From positions 1 through 6,923 of the forward strand of contig JASHSC010000432.1 in the NCBI GenBank assembly GCA_030036915.1: a stretch of DNA of 6,923 nucleotides, given 5' to 3'. The translations under genes and the position numbers were made by a program. Below, one piece after another: positions 1-6,199 of the stretch. Every line of letters begins with the position of its first letter. The first letter of the stretch is position 1. Source of the stretch: Terriglobia bacterium. Its GTDB lineage: Bacteria; Acidobacteriota; Terriglobia; UBA7540. A model generated the notes under the pieces. It saw only the letters and a program-made list of their open reading frames with translations. It made no database searches and had not been told where the DNA came from.

Positions 1-1
1 G

Positions 2-187
2 AGCTCCGCGGAGCTCGGGGTCATTTACAGCAACATTAGTTCCGCTTTCCCAGGGGTTATTTCGTCAAACTACCAGGACGTTCTTCCCGGTTTCGGCACT
101 TGCGGCCCGTATCAAGGTTATAACGCCTTGAGCGGCTGGGATCCTTGCAGTGGAATTGGCATCCCCCAAGGGACCGGCGGGCTGTAA
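2..187 (+). CDS. C-terminal end of an S53 (sedolisin/kumamolisin-like) secreted serine peptidase, 5' end outside window
   Basis: Reading frame 2 is open from the left edge to TAA at 185-187, giving 61 residues with no start inside the window. The end of the protein carries YQDVLPG followed by SGWDPCSGIGIPQG. This resembles the C-terminal calcium-binding region of S53 peptidases, where an Asp-Ile/Val pair and a Gly-x-Gly-x-Asp loop precede a GW-D-P-C/V-(T/S)-G-(L/I)-G-P ending. Here the Asp-Val pair and the final Gly-Trp-Asp are present, but the first loop Gly appears to be Leu; that ligand is usually a backbone carbonyl, so the change need not be damaging. The family consists of acid-active endopeptidases exported with an N-terminal propeptide. 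The catalytic Glu-Asp-Ser residues would lie upstream and cannot be checked. A strong terminator follows, so the gene ends its transcription unit and is probably unrelated to the glycan genes. The family call rests on a short tail. Confidence 0.6.
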   Translation, partial: SSAELGVIYSNISSAFPGVISSNYQDVLPGFGTCGPYQGYNALSGWDPCSGIGIPQGTGGL

Positions 188-243
188 TTTTCAGCGCCGA
201 ACGGGGGGCAAGCCAGCACCTGTGCTTGCGCCCGGAGTACTAC

Positions 244-289
244 AACAAGGGCGGGTGTCCCGGTTGGGGACACTCGCCCTTGTTTATTT
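244..289 (+). terminator. Strong intrinsic terminator after the S53-like peptidase gene
   Basis: The arms 244-261 and 267-284 pair over 18 bp, with one G-T wobble and a 5-base loop (GGTTG). The core is CAAGGGCGGGTGTCCC against GGGACACTCGCCCTTG. A T-rich run, TTTATTT (283-289), follows the GC-rich stem and overlaps its base. It lies 56 bases after the peptidase stop. The A-rich bases before the left arm (242-248) could let it work weakly for minus-strand transcripts too, but none is evident here. Confidence 0.85.
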
Positions 290-559
290 GAGTGGCGCTC
301 TAGCAGGGCCGTCGATGTTTTCCTTGTCGCGCTCAGGATAGGAGTCTGATTCCCGCCGCTCCGCGCATCTACGATGATTCAGGGGGCTGGGGAACCCTCT
401 CAGCAACAATCGTCACAGTTTAAAGGCAGTTGTTGTCCTCAATGTAGGCCGAAGTAACTCCTGCCTCTTTCAGCCGATGCATCGCGTCGAACCGGGGATT
501 CAAGTTAAGATAAGACCCGGTGTGATCAGACTCTGGAAACACTCTGCGGGGAACCAAAG
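290..559. other. Gene-free stretch between the peptidase terminator and the first methyltransferase gene
   Basis: No credible gene is seen in either strand here. The short open frames that touch it are in unsupported frames with no ribosome-binding site or recognisable motif. A promoter for the downstream methyltransferase is expected because the upstream unit is terminated. I found no convincing -35/-10 pair: the best -10-like hexamer, TAAGAT at 506-511, lacks a matching -35. No tRNA-like cloverleaf or repeat array was seen. Confidence 0.6.
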
Positions 560-1297
560 ATGAGTCTCGAGGAGCTGCAAAGAAACTTCAATTTCCTCGG
601 AATAAAAGATCCTTTCTGGGCGATATTCAGTGACCCCGAGAAAAAAGGAAATAAATGGCAGGCCGAAGAATTTTTCAAGACGGGTGAGAGAGAAATTAAG
701 GGCCTCCTTGAGCACGTTAAATCTCTGGGAATTCGCGTCTCCTGGAGCAAAGCACTCGATTTCGGATGCGGCGTTGGAAGATTGACCCAGGCGCTTTCCC
801 GCTACTTTGATGAAGTGCATGGCGTCGACATCGCACCGTCCATGATCGACTTAGCGAATCGCTACAACCAATTCGGAAACAGATGCAGATATCATCTTAA
901 CGATAGTGGTTCCCTGACTCTTTTCGCCGACGACAGTTTTGACCTGATCTATTCAAATATCACCCTTCAGCATATCCCTCCGCCGTACTCCAGGGGATAC
1001 ATTCGAGAATTCGTCAGGGTACTTGCTCCATCAGGATTGTTGCTCTTTCAGGTTCCCAGCGAGCTCGTCCGTTCGAATCGAGTTAAAGAACTAGTGAAAA
1101 GGACGATACCGACGCTTTTGGGAATTTATCGCAGAATTAGATTCGGATACGGATCTTTAATATCAATGTACGGGATAGGCCGCCAGGAGGTCATTACGAT
1201 TCTTGAGGGAAGCGGGGCGAGAATGATTGAGGTAAGTGAAACCCAGGATGCGGGCCGAGGGTGGATTAGCTATCGCTACTGTGCCACAAAGCTATGA
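560..1297 (+). CDS. Class I SAM-dependent methyltransferase (Methyltransf_11/25-like)
   Basis: This 245-residue protein is a cytoplasmic enzyme expected to move a methyl group from S-adenosylmethionine to an unidentified acceptor. The Rossmann motifs are in order: motif I ALDFGCGVGRLTQAL at about 65-79, the acidic end of beta-2 GVDIAP (D90), the beta-4 region FDLIYSNITLQHI at about 127-139, and the post-motif LAPSGLLLFQVP at about 155-166. The N-terminal stretch DPFWAIFSDP...KW...EFFKTG is typical of a subgroup of these enzymes, which supports ATG 560 as start; the ribosome-binding site (GCGGGGA at about 546-552) is weak. A GT4 gene follows 74 bases downstream on the same strand, so a role in modifying a sugar, lipid carrier or glycan is plausible. 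Base use is AT-richer than its neighbours: 23/60 G+C at 601-660 and 24/60 at 841-900, against 38/60 at 2161-2220 in the next gene. This hints at a separate origin. The substrate cannot be read from the sequence. Confidence 0.9.
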   Translation: MSLEELQRNFNFLGIKDPFWAIFSDPEKKGNKWQAEEFFKTGEREIKGLLEHVKSLGIRVSWSKALDFGCGVGRLTQALSRYFDEVHGVDIAPSMIDLANRYNQFGNRCRYHLNDSGSLTLFADDSFDLIYSNITLQHIPPPYSRGYIREFVRVLAPSGLLLFQVPSELVRSNRVKELVKRTIPTLLGIYRRIRFGYGSLISMYGIGRQEVITILEGSGARMIEVSETQDAGRGWISYRYCATKL

Positions 1298-1325
1298 CTA
1301 CTAGGTGGGAAACCCTTGAGTGGTC
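1296..1325. repeat. Inverted repeat at the methyltransferase stop codon
   Basis: GACTACT (1296-1302) can pair with AGTGGTC (1319-1325) with one G-T wobble. A smaller GGG-AAA-CCC hairpin (1307-1315) lies inside. The left arm begins within the TGA stop. No T-run follows, so it is not a standard intrinsic terminator. It could be a processing or stability hairpin between the two genes, or chance. Confidence 0.3.
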
Positions 1326-1358
1326 TTCCATTAGACCCTTCAAAACAGTTTGCCCTTG

Positions 1359-1367
1359 AGGAGGTGA
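1359..1367 (+). promoter_or_regulatory. Ribosome-binding site that fixes the TTG start of the GT4 gene
   Basis: AGGAGGTGA matches the anti-Shine-Dalgarno end of 16S rRNA almost perfectly. The AGGAGG core ends 7 bases before TTG 1372. It decides in favour of the TTG, since there is no ATG at a suitable distance and the GT4 N-terminal motif begins only about 10 codons later. Confidence 0.85.
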
Positions 1368-1371
1368 CGTT

Positions 1372-2592
1372 TTGACGCAGCGCCTCCGGTCTGCGCCAAT
1401 CCGCCTGCTGGTGGTCAACCACGGCACCCTGTGCGGCGGCGTGGAAAAGCATCTCGGAGATCTTTTATCATGTCTTCCACATGACGAAGTGCAGGTGTTG
1501 GCGATTGTAGCGACAGGGCAGGGGCCAGCCAGGGCTCTTTGGGAGGCCGTTGGGCTGCGCTGCATCGACGTGCCGGTTCCATATTTTTCCCGCGTGCCAG
1601 TGCCATACTTTGGCGTCATGCGGTTATCATTGCAATTGCCCATGGAATTTCTGAAATGGATTTATTTCTGCCGGGCATTTCGGAAGTTGCTTCATCAAGA
1701 GGCGCCTGACTTGGTGTATGCATCTTCGCCGCACGCAGCCATTGCTGTGGAGCCGGTTCTCTCCAGATTTCAAATACCGTGGGTTTGGCAGATGCCGGAC
1801 TTGATTAAGAATCGGTGGCTTAACCGGCTGGCGCTCAGACCCGCGATCAAAAATTCCAAGGCTATCATCGCGAATTCGCGGGCAATGGCGGACTCGATCG
1901 TGCGGTTGGGAGCTGATCCGCCCAAAGTTCATCAGGTTTACAACGGTGTCGACGTTAGCAGCTTTGTTGTAGCGGCTCAATCGGCCGGGTGCTTTCGCGC
2001 CGAAGTAGGCCTTGGCGCGGATGTGCCTCTCGTAGGAATGTTCGGTCAAGTGACCCGTTGGAAGGGTTGGCATGTTTTCGTGGAGGCCATCCCGAATGTG
2101 GTTGTTCGTTTTCCATCGGCGCGCTTTGTCCTTGTAGGCAGCCCGATGAAGAAGTCCGACCGTCGTTACCAAGCAATCGTCATGGCGCGCCTGGCAGGCC
2201 TGGGCTTGGACCGGTTCGTAATTTGGACGGGTTTCAGAGAGGATGTGCCGCGCATTATGGCGGATTGCGACGTCATCGTTCATGCGTCGATCCAGCCCGA
2301 ACCCTTGGGTGTGGTCATTTTGGAAGGAATGGCGGCGTGCAAAGCCGTAGTATGTACCTCTGCGGGCGGAACACGGGAGATCGTCACCCATAATGAATCC
2401 GGAATAGTAGTGCCTCCGGGCGACCCAGGCGCATTAGCTGAAGCCATCAATAAGCTACTCAGCGACCCACTCTTGCGCGTGCAGATGGGGAAAAAAGGGC
2501 GGGAGGTTGTAGAGTCGAGATTTACGCACGACCGTCGCGTGCAGGCTTTTCGGGAGGTTTTTCGTCAAACAGTGGACGGCAGCCTCAAGTGA
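1372..2592 (+). CDS. GT4-family (GT-B fold) glycosyltransferase
   Basis: The 406-residue product has the usual length and motifs of retaining GT4 glycosyltransferases, which move a sugar from a nucleotide donor to a lipid-linked or growing glycan at the inner face of the membrane. The N-terminal acceptor domain starts with IRLLVVNHGTLCGGVEKHL at about 10-28, including the typical GGVE. The C-terminal donor domain has MFGQVTRWKGW at about 223-233, with R229 and K231 at the usual phosphate-contacting positions. The EX7E motif is EPLGVVILE (E310 and E318), followed by the GGTREIV loop. The start is TTG, supported by a strong ribosome-binding site. Oddly, VPVPYF occurs twice, at about residues 67-72 and 75-80, an in-frame 24-base duplication. 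The preceding methyltransferase gene is 74 bases upstream and they may share a transcript. Donor and acceptor sugars cannot be predicted. Confidence 0.93.
   Translation: MTQRLRSAPIRLLVVNHGTLCGGVEKHLGDLLSCLPHDEVQVLAIVATGQGPARALWEAVGLRCIDVPVPYFSRVPVPYFGVMRLSLQLPMEFLKWIYFCRAFRKLLHQEAPDLVYASSPHAAIAVEPVLSRFQIPWVWQMPDLIKNRWLNRLALRPAIKNSKAIIANSRAMADSIVRLGADPPKVHQVYNGVDVSSFVVAAQSAGCFRAEVGLGADVPLVGMFGQVTRWKGWHVFVEAIPNVVVRFPSARFVLVGSPMKKSDRRYQAIVMARLAGLGLDRFVIWTGFREDVPRIMADCDVIVHASIQPEPLGVVILEGMAACKAVVCTSAGGTREIVTHNESGIVVPPGDPGALAEAINKLLSDPLLRVQMGKKGREVVESRFTHDRRVQAFREVFRQTVDGSLK
1570..1617 (+). repeat. In-frame 24-base tandem duplication inside the GT4 gene
   Basis: Two adjacent 8-codon units, 1570-1593 and 1594-1617, encode VPVPYFSR and VPVPYFGV. 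The first six residues are identical, but three of those six codons differ at silent third positions (CCG/CCA, GTT/GTG, TAT/TAC), so the duplication is not recent or the motif is kept by selection. It lies in the N-terminal acceptor-binding domain. Confidence 0.75.
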
Positions 2593-2735
2593 TTAGACCT
2601 GTTACCACAGGATTGTTTTGCGTACTACCTGGTGGTTGGAATCTTCATCAATTCATTTCGCTTTCGAGGCGATTTCATCCTCGTGTGTTGCTAACCGCTA
2701 AATGGAAGCTTTCGAGGGAGGCAAAATTCTTGTGA
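2589..2735 (+). CDS. Doubtful 48-codon open frame overlapping the GT4 stop
   Basis: GTG 2589 overlaps the TGA of the GT4 gene (GTGA), a common arrangement for translational coupling, and the frame runs 48 codons to TGA 2733-2735. The product begins VIRPVTTGLFCVLPGG and is basic towards its end. No ribosome-binding site of note, membrane segment, signal peptide or known family is visible. Its stop falls inside the candidate -35 box of the next gene. It could be a remnant of a lost gene or simply intergenic sequence; I think non-coding is more likely. Confidence 0.15.
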   Translation: MIRPVTTGLFCVLPGGWNLHQFISLSRRFHPRVLLTAKWKLSREAKFL

Positions 2736-2758
2736 TTCGACCGCTCGTGAATCATAAT
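2730..2758 (+). promoter_or_regulatory. Candidate sigma70-type promoter of the sulfatase-like gene
   Basis: TTGTGA (2730-2735) and CATAAT (2753-2758) are separated by exactly 17 bases. They match the -35 consensus at 4 of 6 positions and the -10 consensus at 5 of 6. Transcription would start near 2765, leaving a leader of about 38 bases that contains the ribosome-binding site. It suggests the sulfatase-like gene can be transcribed independently of the GT4 gene. Confidence 0.5.
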
Positions 2759-2787
2759 CGTCTGGAGTGCAATCATCTTTCAAGCGC

Positions 2788-2792
2788 AGGAG
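2788..2792 (+). promoter_or_regulatory. Ribosome-binding site of the sulfatase-like gene
   Basis: AGGAG lies 7 bases before TTG 2800 and 10 bases before ATG 2803. An in-frame TAG at 2797-2799 excludes any earlier start. Either codon fits, and they differ by a single residue; ATG 2803 was chosen as the more usual start codon. Confidence 0.7.
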
Positions 2793-2802
2793 TTGTTAGT
2801 TG

Positions 2803-4848
2803 ATGTTCTGGACCCATGAGTCAGGGGCCGACACCCCAAGAAGGTTGGGTTTTACACTAAGATTTTCTCTCTCGGGAATATCAATTGGATTCTTGGTGGG
2901 TGTTTGCGAAGGTTGTTTTCTCTTTCTTAATCAACCTCTTATTAATCATGGGGTAGGTCGCGGCATCTTGTTTCTTGCGCCCTTGGTTGATAGTTTGGCG
3001 TTTGGGTTTTTGGGCGTGATTCTGGGTTTGGCTGCGGATTCGTTCTCTCGAATGTCCCCCTTCAAAGTCCACCATCTAATTACCCTTGGCCTTGGCATCG
3101 CTGGCGCTTACCTGAGTTACTCGTTGGCTCACGCTTTAATACATAGCAACAAATTCCCGCGCTCGGCCACCGGAGGTTTTGGGCTATTGGGGGGGGTGAT
3201 AATTGCTATCGCGGTTCAACGATACCGACCAACCGTCAGCTCTGGATTCGCGAGAATCCATGCCCAGTTTTGCTCTTCTTTTAAGACATTCATTCGACAA
3301 TGCGCCATTTTTGTTGGGGCGGTTTGTATAGGGTGGGTGACTGCCTGCTGGATCGTGAGAGTGCCAGAACCGCGTTCGGACGCACGCGCCGAGGCGCTAC
3401 GTGGCAGTCGGCCGAACATCGTCATGATCGCATTGGATACTGCGCGTGCGGATTATATCTCATCCTATGGATACAACAGGCCAACGACACCCAATTTGGA
3501 CAGCTTGGCAAGCAAAGGAGCCCTATTCGAGACGGCCGTGGCACCTGCGCCTTGGACGCTCCCTACCTTTGCCACCGTGTTTACAGGCCTTCTCCCTCAT
3601 CAGAATCAGGCGAGCTTGGAGGCACCTCTCCCTAAAGGATTGGTAACTTTGGCTTCCATCCTAAGTTCCCGCGGATATCTGACCGCTGGATTCAATGCCA
3701 ATTATCACCTGGGGACGGCCCGAACCGGTCTGGCGCAAGGATTTGACCACTATGACGATGATGACGGGTCGTTCCGTACCGATTTGGCGAGCATCGGTTT
3801 CGTGAAAATCTTTTGGTTGCTGGCCTACTATCCCTTCATTCGAGCCGACTATTTGGAGCGGCGTGATGCACGTACCCTGAACCAGGCTGTTCTTCGGTGG
3901 CTAGGAAGTCTCGAAAACCAGCCTTTCTTCCTATTTGTAAACTACTTTGACCCCCACGAACCCTATTCCACGATCCCGGAAATTGGGAATCGGTTTGGAA
4001 ACGCGCAGCGAACGCTGGCCCAGCGAATCAGAGCTGAATTCGACGGGTTGCTTTGGGAAATTGAGGCTCCACGGACCCCCGAGGAACGGGCAGCGCTGAT
4101 CGCCGGCTATGATAGTGGTCTGGCGTTTGCGGATAGCCAGATCGGTGTTCTGTTACATCGTCTTGAATCCTCTCCGGAGTGGTCCAACACCTATGTCATC
4201 GTTTTTGGCGACCACGGCCAAGCTTTTGGGACACACAGGCACTATGGGCATGGTTGGGGTCTGAACTGGGAACTGCTGCATGTTCCTTTGATCATTGCCG
4301 GTCCGGGGGTTCCTAAGGGCCGACGGGTCAAAGATCTAGTGAGCCTCCAGCAGCTTTTCGCCACGGTCCTGGATTTATCCGGAGGGGAAGGCGGTGCTCC
4401 GACCCGGAATAGTTTGCGGTGCTTATGGACAAATCCCCCCAACAAGTCCGATTGGGATTCTATGGTCGTCTCGGAGCTCGGCCCAATGCCTGACCCACAT
4501 GCCGATAGTCCTTCCATCAGTCTCGTCACGCCGAAGTGGCACCTGATCCGTGATGCAGCGGACAACTTGCAACTCTACGATTTAACCACAGATCCGGGGG
4601 AAGACGTGAATCTTGCGGGTTTGCCACAGTACCAGAAGGAGGTCGCGACCCTTCAGGGGAGCCTGATCGAGCGCGTCCTGGCCTCATCACCCCCCTGGCT
4701 CGGCGAGGACTGTCTGTGGGCCCTGGGTGAACGGGAGTTTTCGAGGATGGCTGCCATGCATATTGTCCGCACAAACTGGCCTTCTATGAAATTTCAGCGA
4801 CCTTCTAGCCAGGAAAATGAATTACTCCATAGCTTGCCCTATCAGTAG
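2803..4848 (+). CDS. Membrane-anchored sulfatase-fold (alkaline phosphatase superfamily) protein with Thr in place of the formylglycine residue
   Basis: The product has 681 residues. The first ~185 hold about five hydrophobic segments (roughly 21-42, 54-79, 92-112, 124-139 and 167-185). A PF00884-type domain follows from about 203, probably on the outer face of the membrane. Metal-ligand motifs are present: LDTARAD (D212), FVNYFDPHEPY (D383, H385), FGDHG (D470, H471), GHGWG (H483) and H493. The C-terminal LYDLTTDPGEDVNLAG at about 591-606 is the usual sulfatase ending. At the active-site C/S-x-P-x-R position the protein reads T252-L-P-T-F, so both the formylglycine precursor and the arginine are missing. 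A threonine nucleophile is known in phosphoethanolamine transferases and LtaS-type enzymes of the same superfamily, so a phospho-group hydrolase or transferase acting on a surface glycan or lipid is a fair inference. The N-terminal part is AT-rich (23/60 G+C at 2881-2940) and the end GC-rich (40/60 at 4681-4740). Confidence 0.9.
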   Translation: MFWTHESGADTPRRLGFTLRFSLSGISIGFLVGVCEGCFLFLNQPLINHGVGRGILFLAPLVDSLAFGFLGVILGLAADSFSRMSPFKVHHLITLGLGIAGAYLSYSLAHALIHSNKFPRSATGGFGLLGGVIIAIAVQRYRPTVSSGFARIHAQFCSSFKTFIRQCAIFVGAVCIGWVTACWIVRVPEPRSDARAEALRGSRPNIVMIALDTARADYISSYGYNRPTTPNLDSLASKGALFETAVAPAPWTLPTFATVFTGLLPHQNQASLEAPLPKGLVTLASILSSRGYLTAGFNANYHLGTARTGLAQGFDHYDDDDGSFRTDLASIGFVKIFWLLAYYPFIRADYLERRDARTLNQAVLRWLGSLENQPFFLFVNYFDPHEPYSTIPEIGNRFGNAQRTLAQRIRAEFDGLLWEIEAPRTPEERAALIAGYDSGLAFADSQIGVLLHRLESSPEWSNTYVIVFGDHGQAFGTHRHYGHGWGLNWELLHVPLIIAGPGVPKGRRVKDLVSLQQLFATVLDLSGGEGGAPTRNSLRCLWTNPPNKSDWDSMVVSELGPMPDPHADSPSISLVTPKWHLIRDAADNLQLYDLTTDPGEDVNLAGLPQYQKEVATLQGSLIERVLASSPPWLGEDCLWALGEREFSRMAAMHIVRTNWPSMKFQRPSSQENELLHSLPYQ

Positions 4849-4887
4849 TCAGCGTTTCTACCGCAGTAACTGTCTGCGTGCGCTGAC
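4848..4887. repeat. Nested inverted repeat at the sulfatase-like stop codon
   Basis: The outer arms GTCAGCG (4848-4854) and CGCTGAC (4881-4887) are perfect complements. Inside them CGCAG (4862-4866) pairs with CTGCG (4874-4878) around a 7-base loop. The two stems are joined by an uneven internal loop of 7 and 2 bases. The left arm starts on the last base of the TAG stop. No T-run follows, so it may protect the mRNA 3' end, pause transcription or bind a protein rather than terminate. Confidence 0.4.
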
Positions 4888-4994
4888 CAATCAGTCTCAT
4901 CACATCTAAGCGCGAACGAGCTGAATCGGTTAATGCACCCGTCAATGGAAATGCATTCTGAGGCTACCTATTGAAGACGGTCTCTATGCGGTGA

Positions 4995-5017
4995 ACCCCC
5001 CGGCAGGGGTATTTTTT
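4995..5017 (+). terminator. Probable intrinsic terminator after the sulfatase-like gene
   Basis: ACCCC (4995-4999) pairs with GGGGT (5006-5010) around a 6-base loop, followed by ATTTTTT (5011-5017). The stem is short but GC-rich, and it sits between two convergent genes where a terminator is expected. On the minus strand the same hairpin has no T-run after it, so it serves mainly the plus-strand unit. Confidence 0.5.
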
Positions 5018-5036
5018 CGCGGTCAAAGGGTTATTT

Positions 5037-6086
5037 TCAGGAAACTTCTAACTCCCGAATGCGTGAGGCCCGCTTCACCGCCGATCGGAAAGCGGAATGA
5101 AAACCGGGAATACGGGCCGCGAGCGCGGCAGCTTTGGGGCGCCACACCATCTTGCTCGTGCAAGTAGCCCAGGTACACGACTTACAGACTCCAAGTTTCG
5201 GGCCCGGCGCCAATAAGCTGCGGCGCGCCGGCGCCAAATCTCGATAAAAGTGGTACAGAGTGTAATCAGGATTGTTCAAGTCGCCGAGTACGGCCTCCTG
5301 GTGATGAGGGGAATCGGAACGCACCATACAACAGAGCACGCACTTCCCCGTGTAGTCTACTGTAACCGAGTCCAGCGGCCGAAAACACGGTGAGGTCCGC
5401 TGATATTGGTTTAGTTCTTTGACCTCCACCAGGCCGCCACGCGTGCACGTGTTGGCGGCAGTAAAAAAAGGAATTACTACCGTGATGTTTACCTTGGTTC
5501 CCTCGCACCGGAAACTGTAATCACTCACCCGCACGATCTCCAGTCCTGTCCGAGTAAGGAACTGCTCCAGTCCACTCCGAATCGCGGATGGATCGCGCTC
5601 TTTGCCATCGGGAAGATAGAGGTCCACAGCCAGCCGATTGAGCCCGGCAGCCTGGATTCTCTCCAGGGCATAAGGGTTCAAGTAATCTCCATTGCTGATG
5701 ATCTTGAGGTACGCCTGAGGCAATCTTTTGCGAGCTTCAGCGATGCGATCGTAAATGGACTCGTCCGCAAGTGGCTCATGGTAGCGCGACCACACTAGCG
5801 TTTGAGAGTAGCCGATTAATTCAAGATCGCGCAGTATCTTATTATAGATGGTATCGGCCATCCGTGTGTTGCCGCTGTGCCGGTCGATTTGCGCGTTCGG
5901 GCAGAATGAGCATGTGCGGTTGCAGTAGCTGTGATTTTCAATCTCGACAGTGCGCACATACGTGCGGAACAATTCTCGCAAAGTGTTCATGTCCGCCTCG
6001 TGGTTGAACACTTCGCGAGGAAGCAGGCTGGCGAAAGCTGTTTTGGCTATGGCCTTCAGCGACTTCCGAATCGCACCCACCGCCAT
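5037..6086 (-). CDS. Radical SAM protein with SPASM-like C-terminal cysteine domain
   Basis: From ATG 6086 the protein has 349 residues. Radical SAM enzymes use a [4Fe-4S] cluster to cleave S-adenosylmethionine and start radical chemistry. The cluster motif is SYCNRTCSFCPN (C55, C59, C62; spacing CX3CX2C) in the core domain. The C-terminal part has TCTRGG (C214), then CFRPLDSVTVDYTGKCVLCC (C234, C249, C252, C253), then CKSCTWATC (C301, C304, C309). This layout fits a SPASM or SPASM-like domain binding auxiliary iron-sulfur clusters. Such proteins mature peptides or oxidise and rearrange sugars and aminocyclitols; the nearby GT4 and methyltransferases favour a carbohydrate role, by inference only. 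The frame stays open to GTG 6200, which touches the stop of the upstream methyltransferase. Those extra 38 codons look unlike coding sequence and hold a candidate promoter, so a start at ATG 6086 or GTG 6080 (better spaced from AAGGGG) is preferred. Confidence 0.85.
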   Translation of the reverse strand: MAVGAIRKSLKAIAKTAFASLLPREVFNHEADMNTLRELFRTYVRTVEIENHSYCNRTCSFCPNAQIDRHSGNTRMADTIYNKILRDLELIGYSQTLVWSRYHEPLADESIYDRIAEARKRLPQAYLKIISNGDYLNPYALERIQAAGLNRLAVDLYLPDGKERDPSAIRSGLEQFLTRTGLEIVRVSDYSFRCEGTKVNITVVIPFFTAANTCTRGGLVEVKELNQYQRTSPCFRPLDSVTVDYTGKCVLCCMVRSDSPHHQEAVLGDLNNPDYTLYHFYRDLAPARRSLLAPGPKLGVCKSCTWATCTSKMVWRPKAAALAARIPGFHSAFRSAVKRASRIRELEVS

Positions 6087-6110
6087 CCCCCTTGCGAACT
6101 GCGTATGCCA

Positions 6111-6139
6111 AGTATATAGCACCGGGACGCCATTGACCA
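6111..6139 (-). promoter_or_regulatory. Candidate promoter of the radical SAM gene
   Basis: On the minus strand TGGTCA (6139-6134) and TATACT (6116-6111) are 17 bases apart. They match the -35 consensus at 4 of 6 positions and the -10 consensus at 5 of 6. Transcription would begin near 6104, giving a short leader of about 18-24 bases before the ATG 6086 or GTG 6080 start. This supports the shorter gene model, in which 6087-6199 is a spacer. Confidence 0.4.
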
Positions 6140-6199
6140 AACCATGAGGTCCCACCCTAGACCGTCCGCCCAAAAAAAGGAAATGCTTTGCAGCGAGCA

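Noticed and set aside
150..341. A 63-codon plus-strand frame after the peptidase
   Set aside because: It overlaps the peptidase tail in another frame and translates straight through the terminator hairpin. No ribosome-binding site was seen.
1266..1643. A 125-codon minus-strand frame covering the methyltransferase-GT4 junction
   Set aside because: It overlaps two well-supported plus-strand genes, has low-complexity repeats that only mirror the GT4 duplication, and shows no domain.
1627..2391. A 254-codon open frame on the minus strand
   Set aside because: It lies wholly antisense to the GT4 gene, which has clear family motifs and a strong ribosome-binding site. The antisense product has no recognisable motif and is rich in His, Arg and Asn.
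2593..2694. Read-through extension of the GT4 protein past TGA 2590-2592 (hydrophobic FAYYLVVGIF segment)
   Set aside because: GT4 proteins normally end where this one does, and nothing suggests stop-codon recoding. The hydrophobic stretch is only about ten residues in an AT-rich gap.
2589..2735. The small frame as a peptide precursor for the radical SAM enzyme (RiPP system)
   Set aside because: It is on the opposite strand and more than 2 kb away. It has one cysteine and no leader/core pattern, exporter or protease nearby. A peptide-maturation system is not supported.
4848..4887. The nested inverted repeat as an intrinsic terminator
   Set aside because: No T-run follows on either strand. 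The hairpin at 4995-5017 with ATTTTTT is the better terminator candidate.
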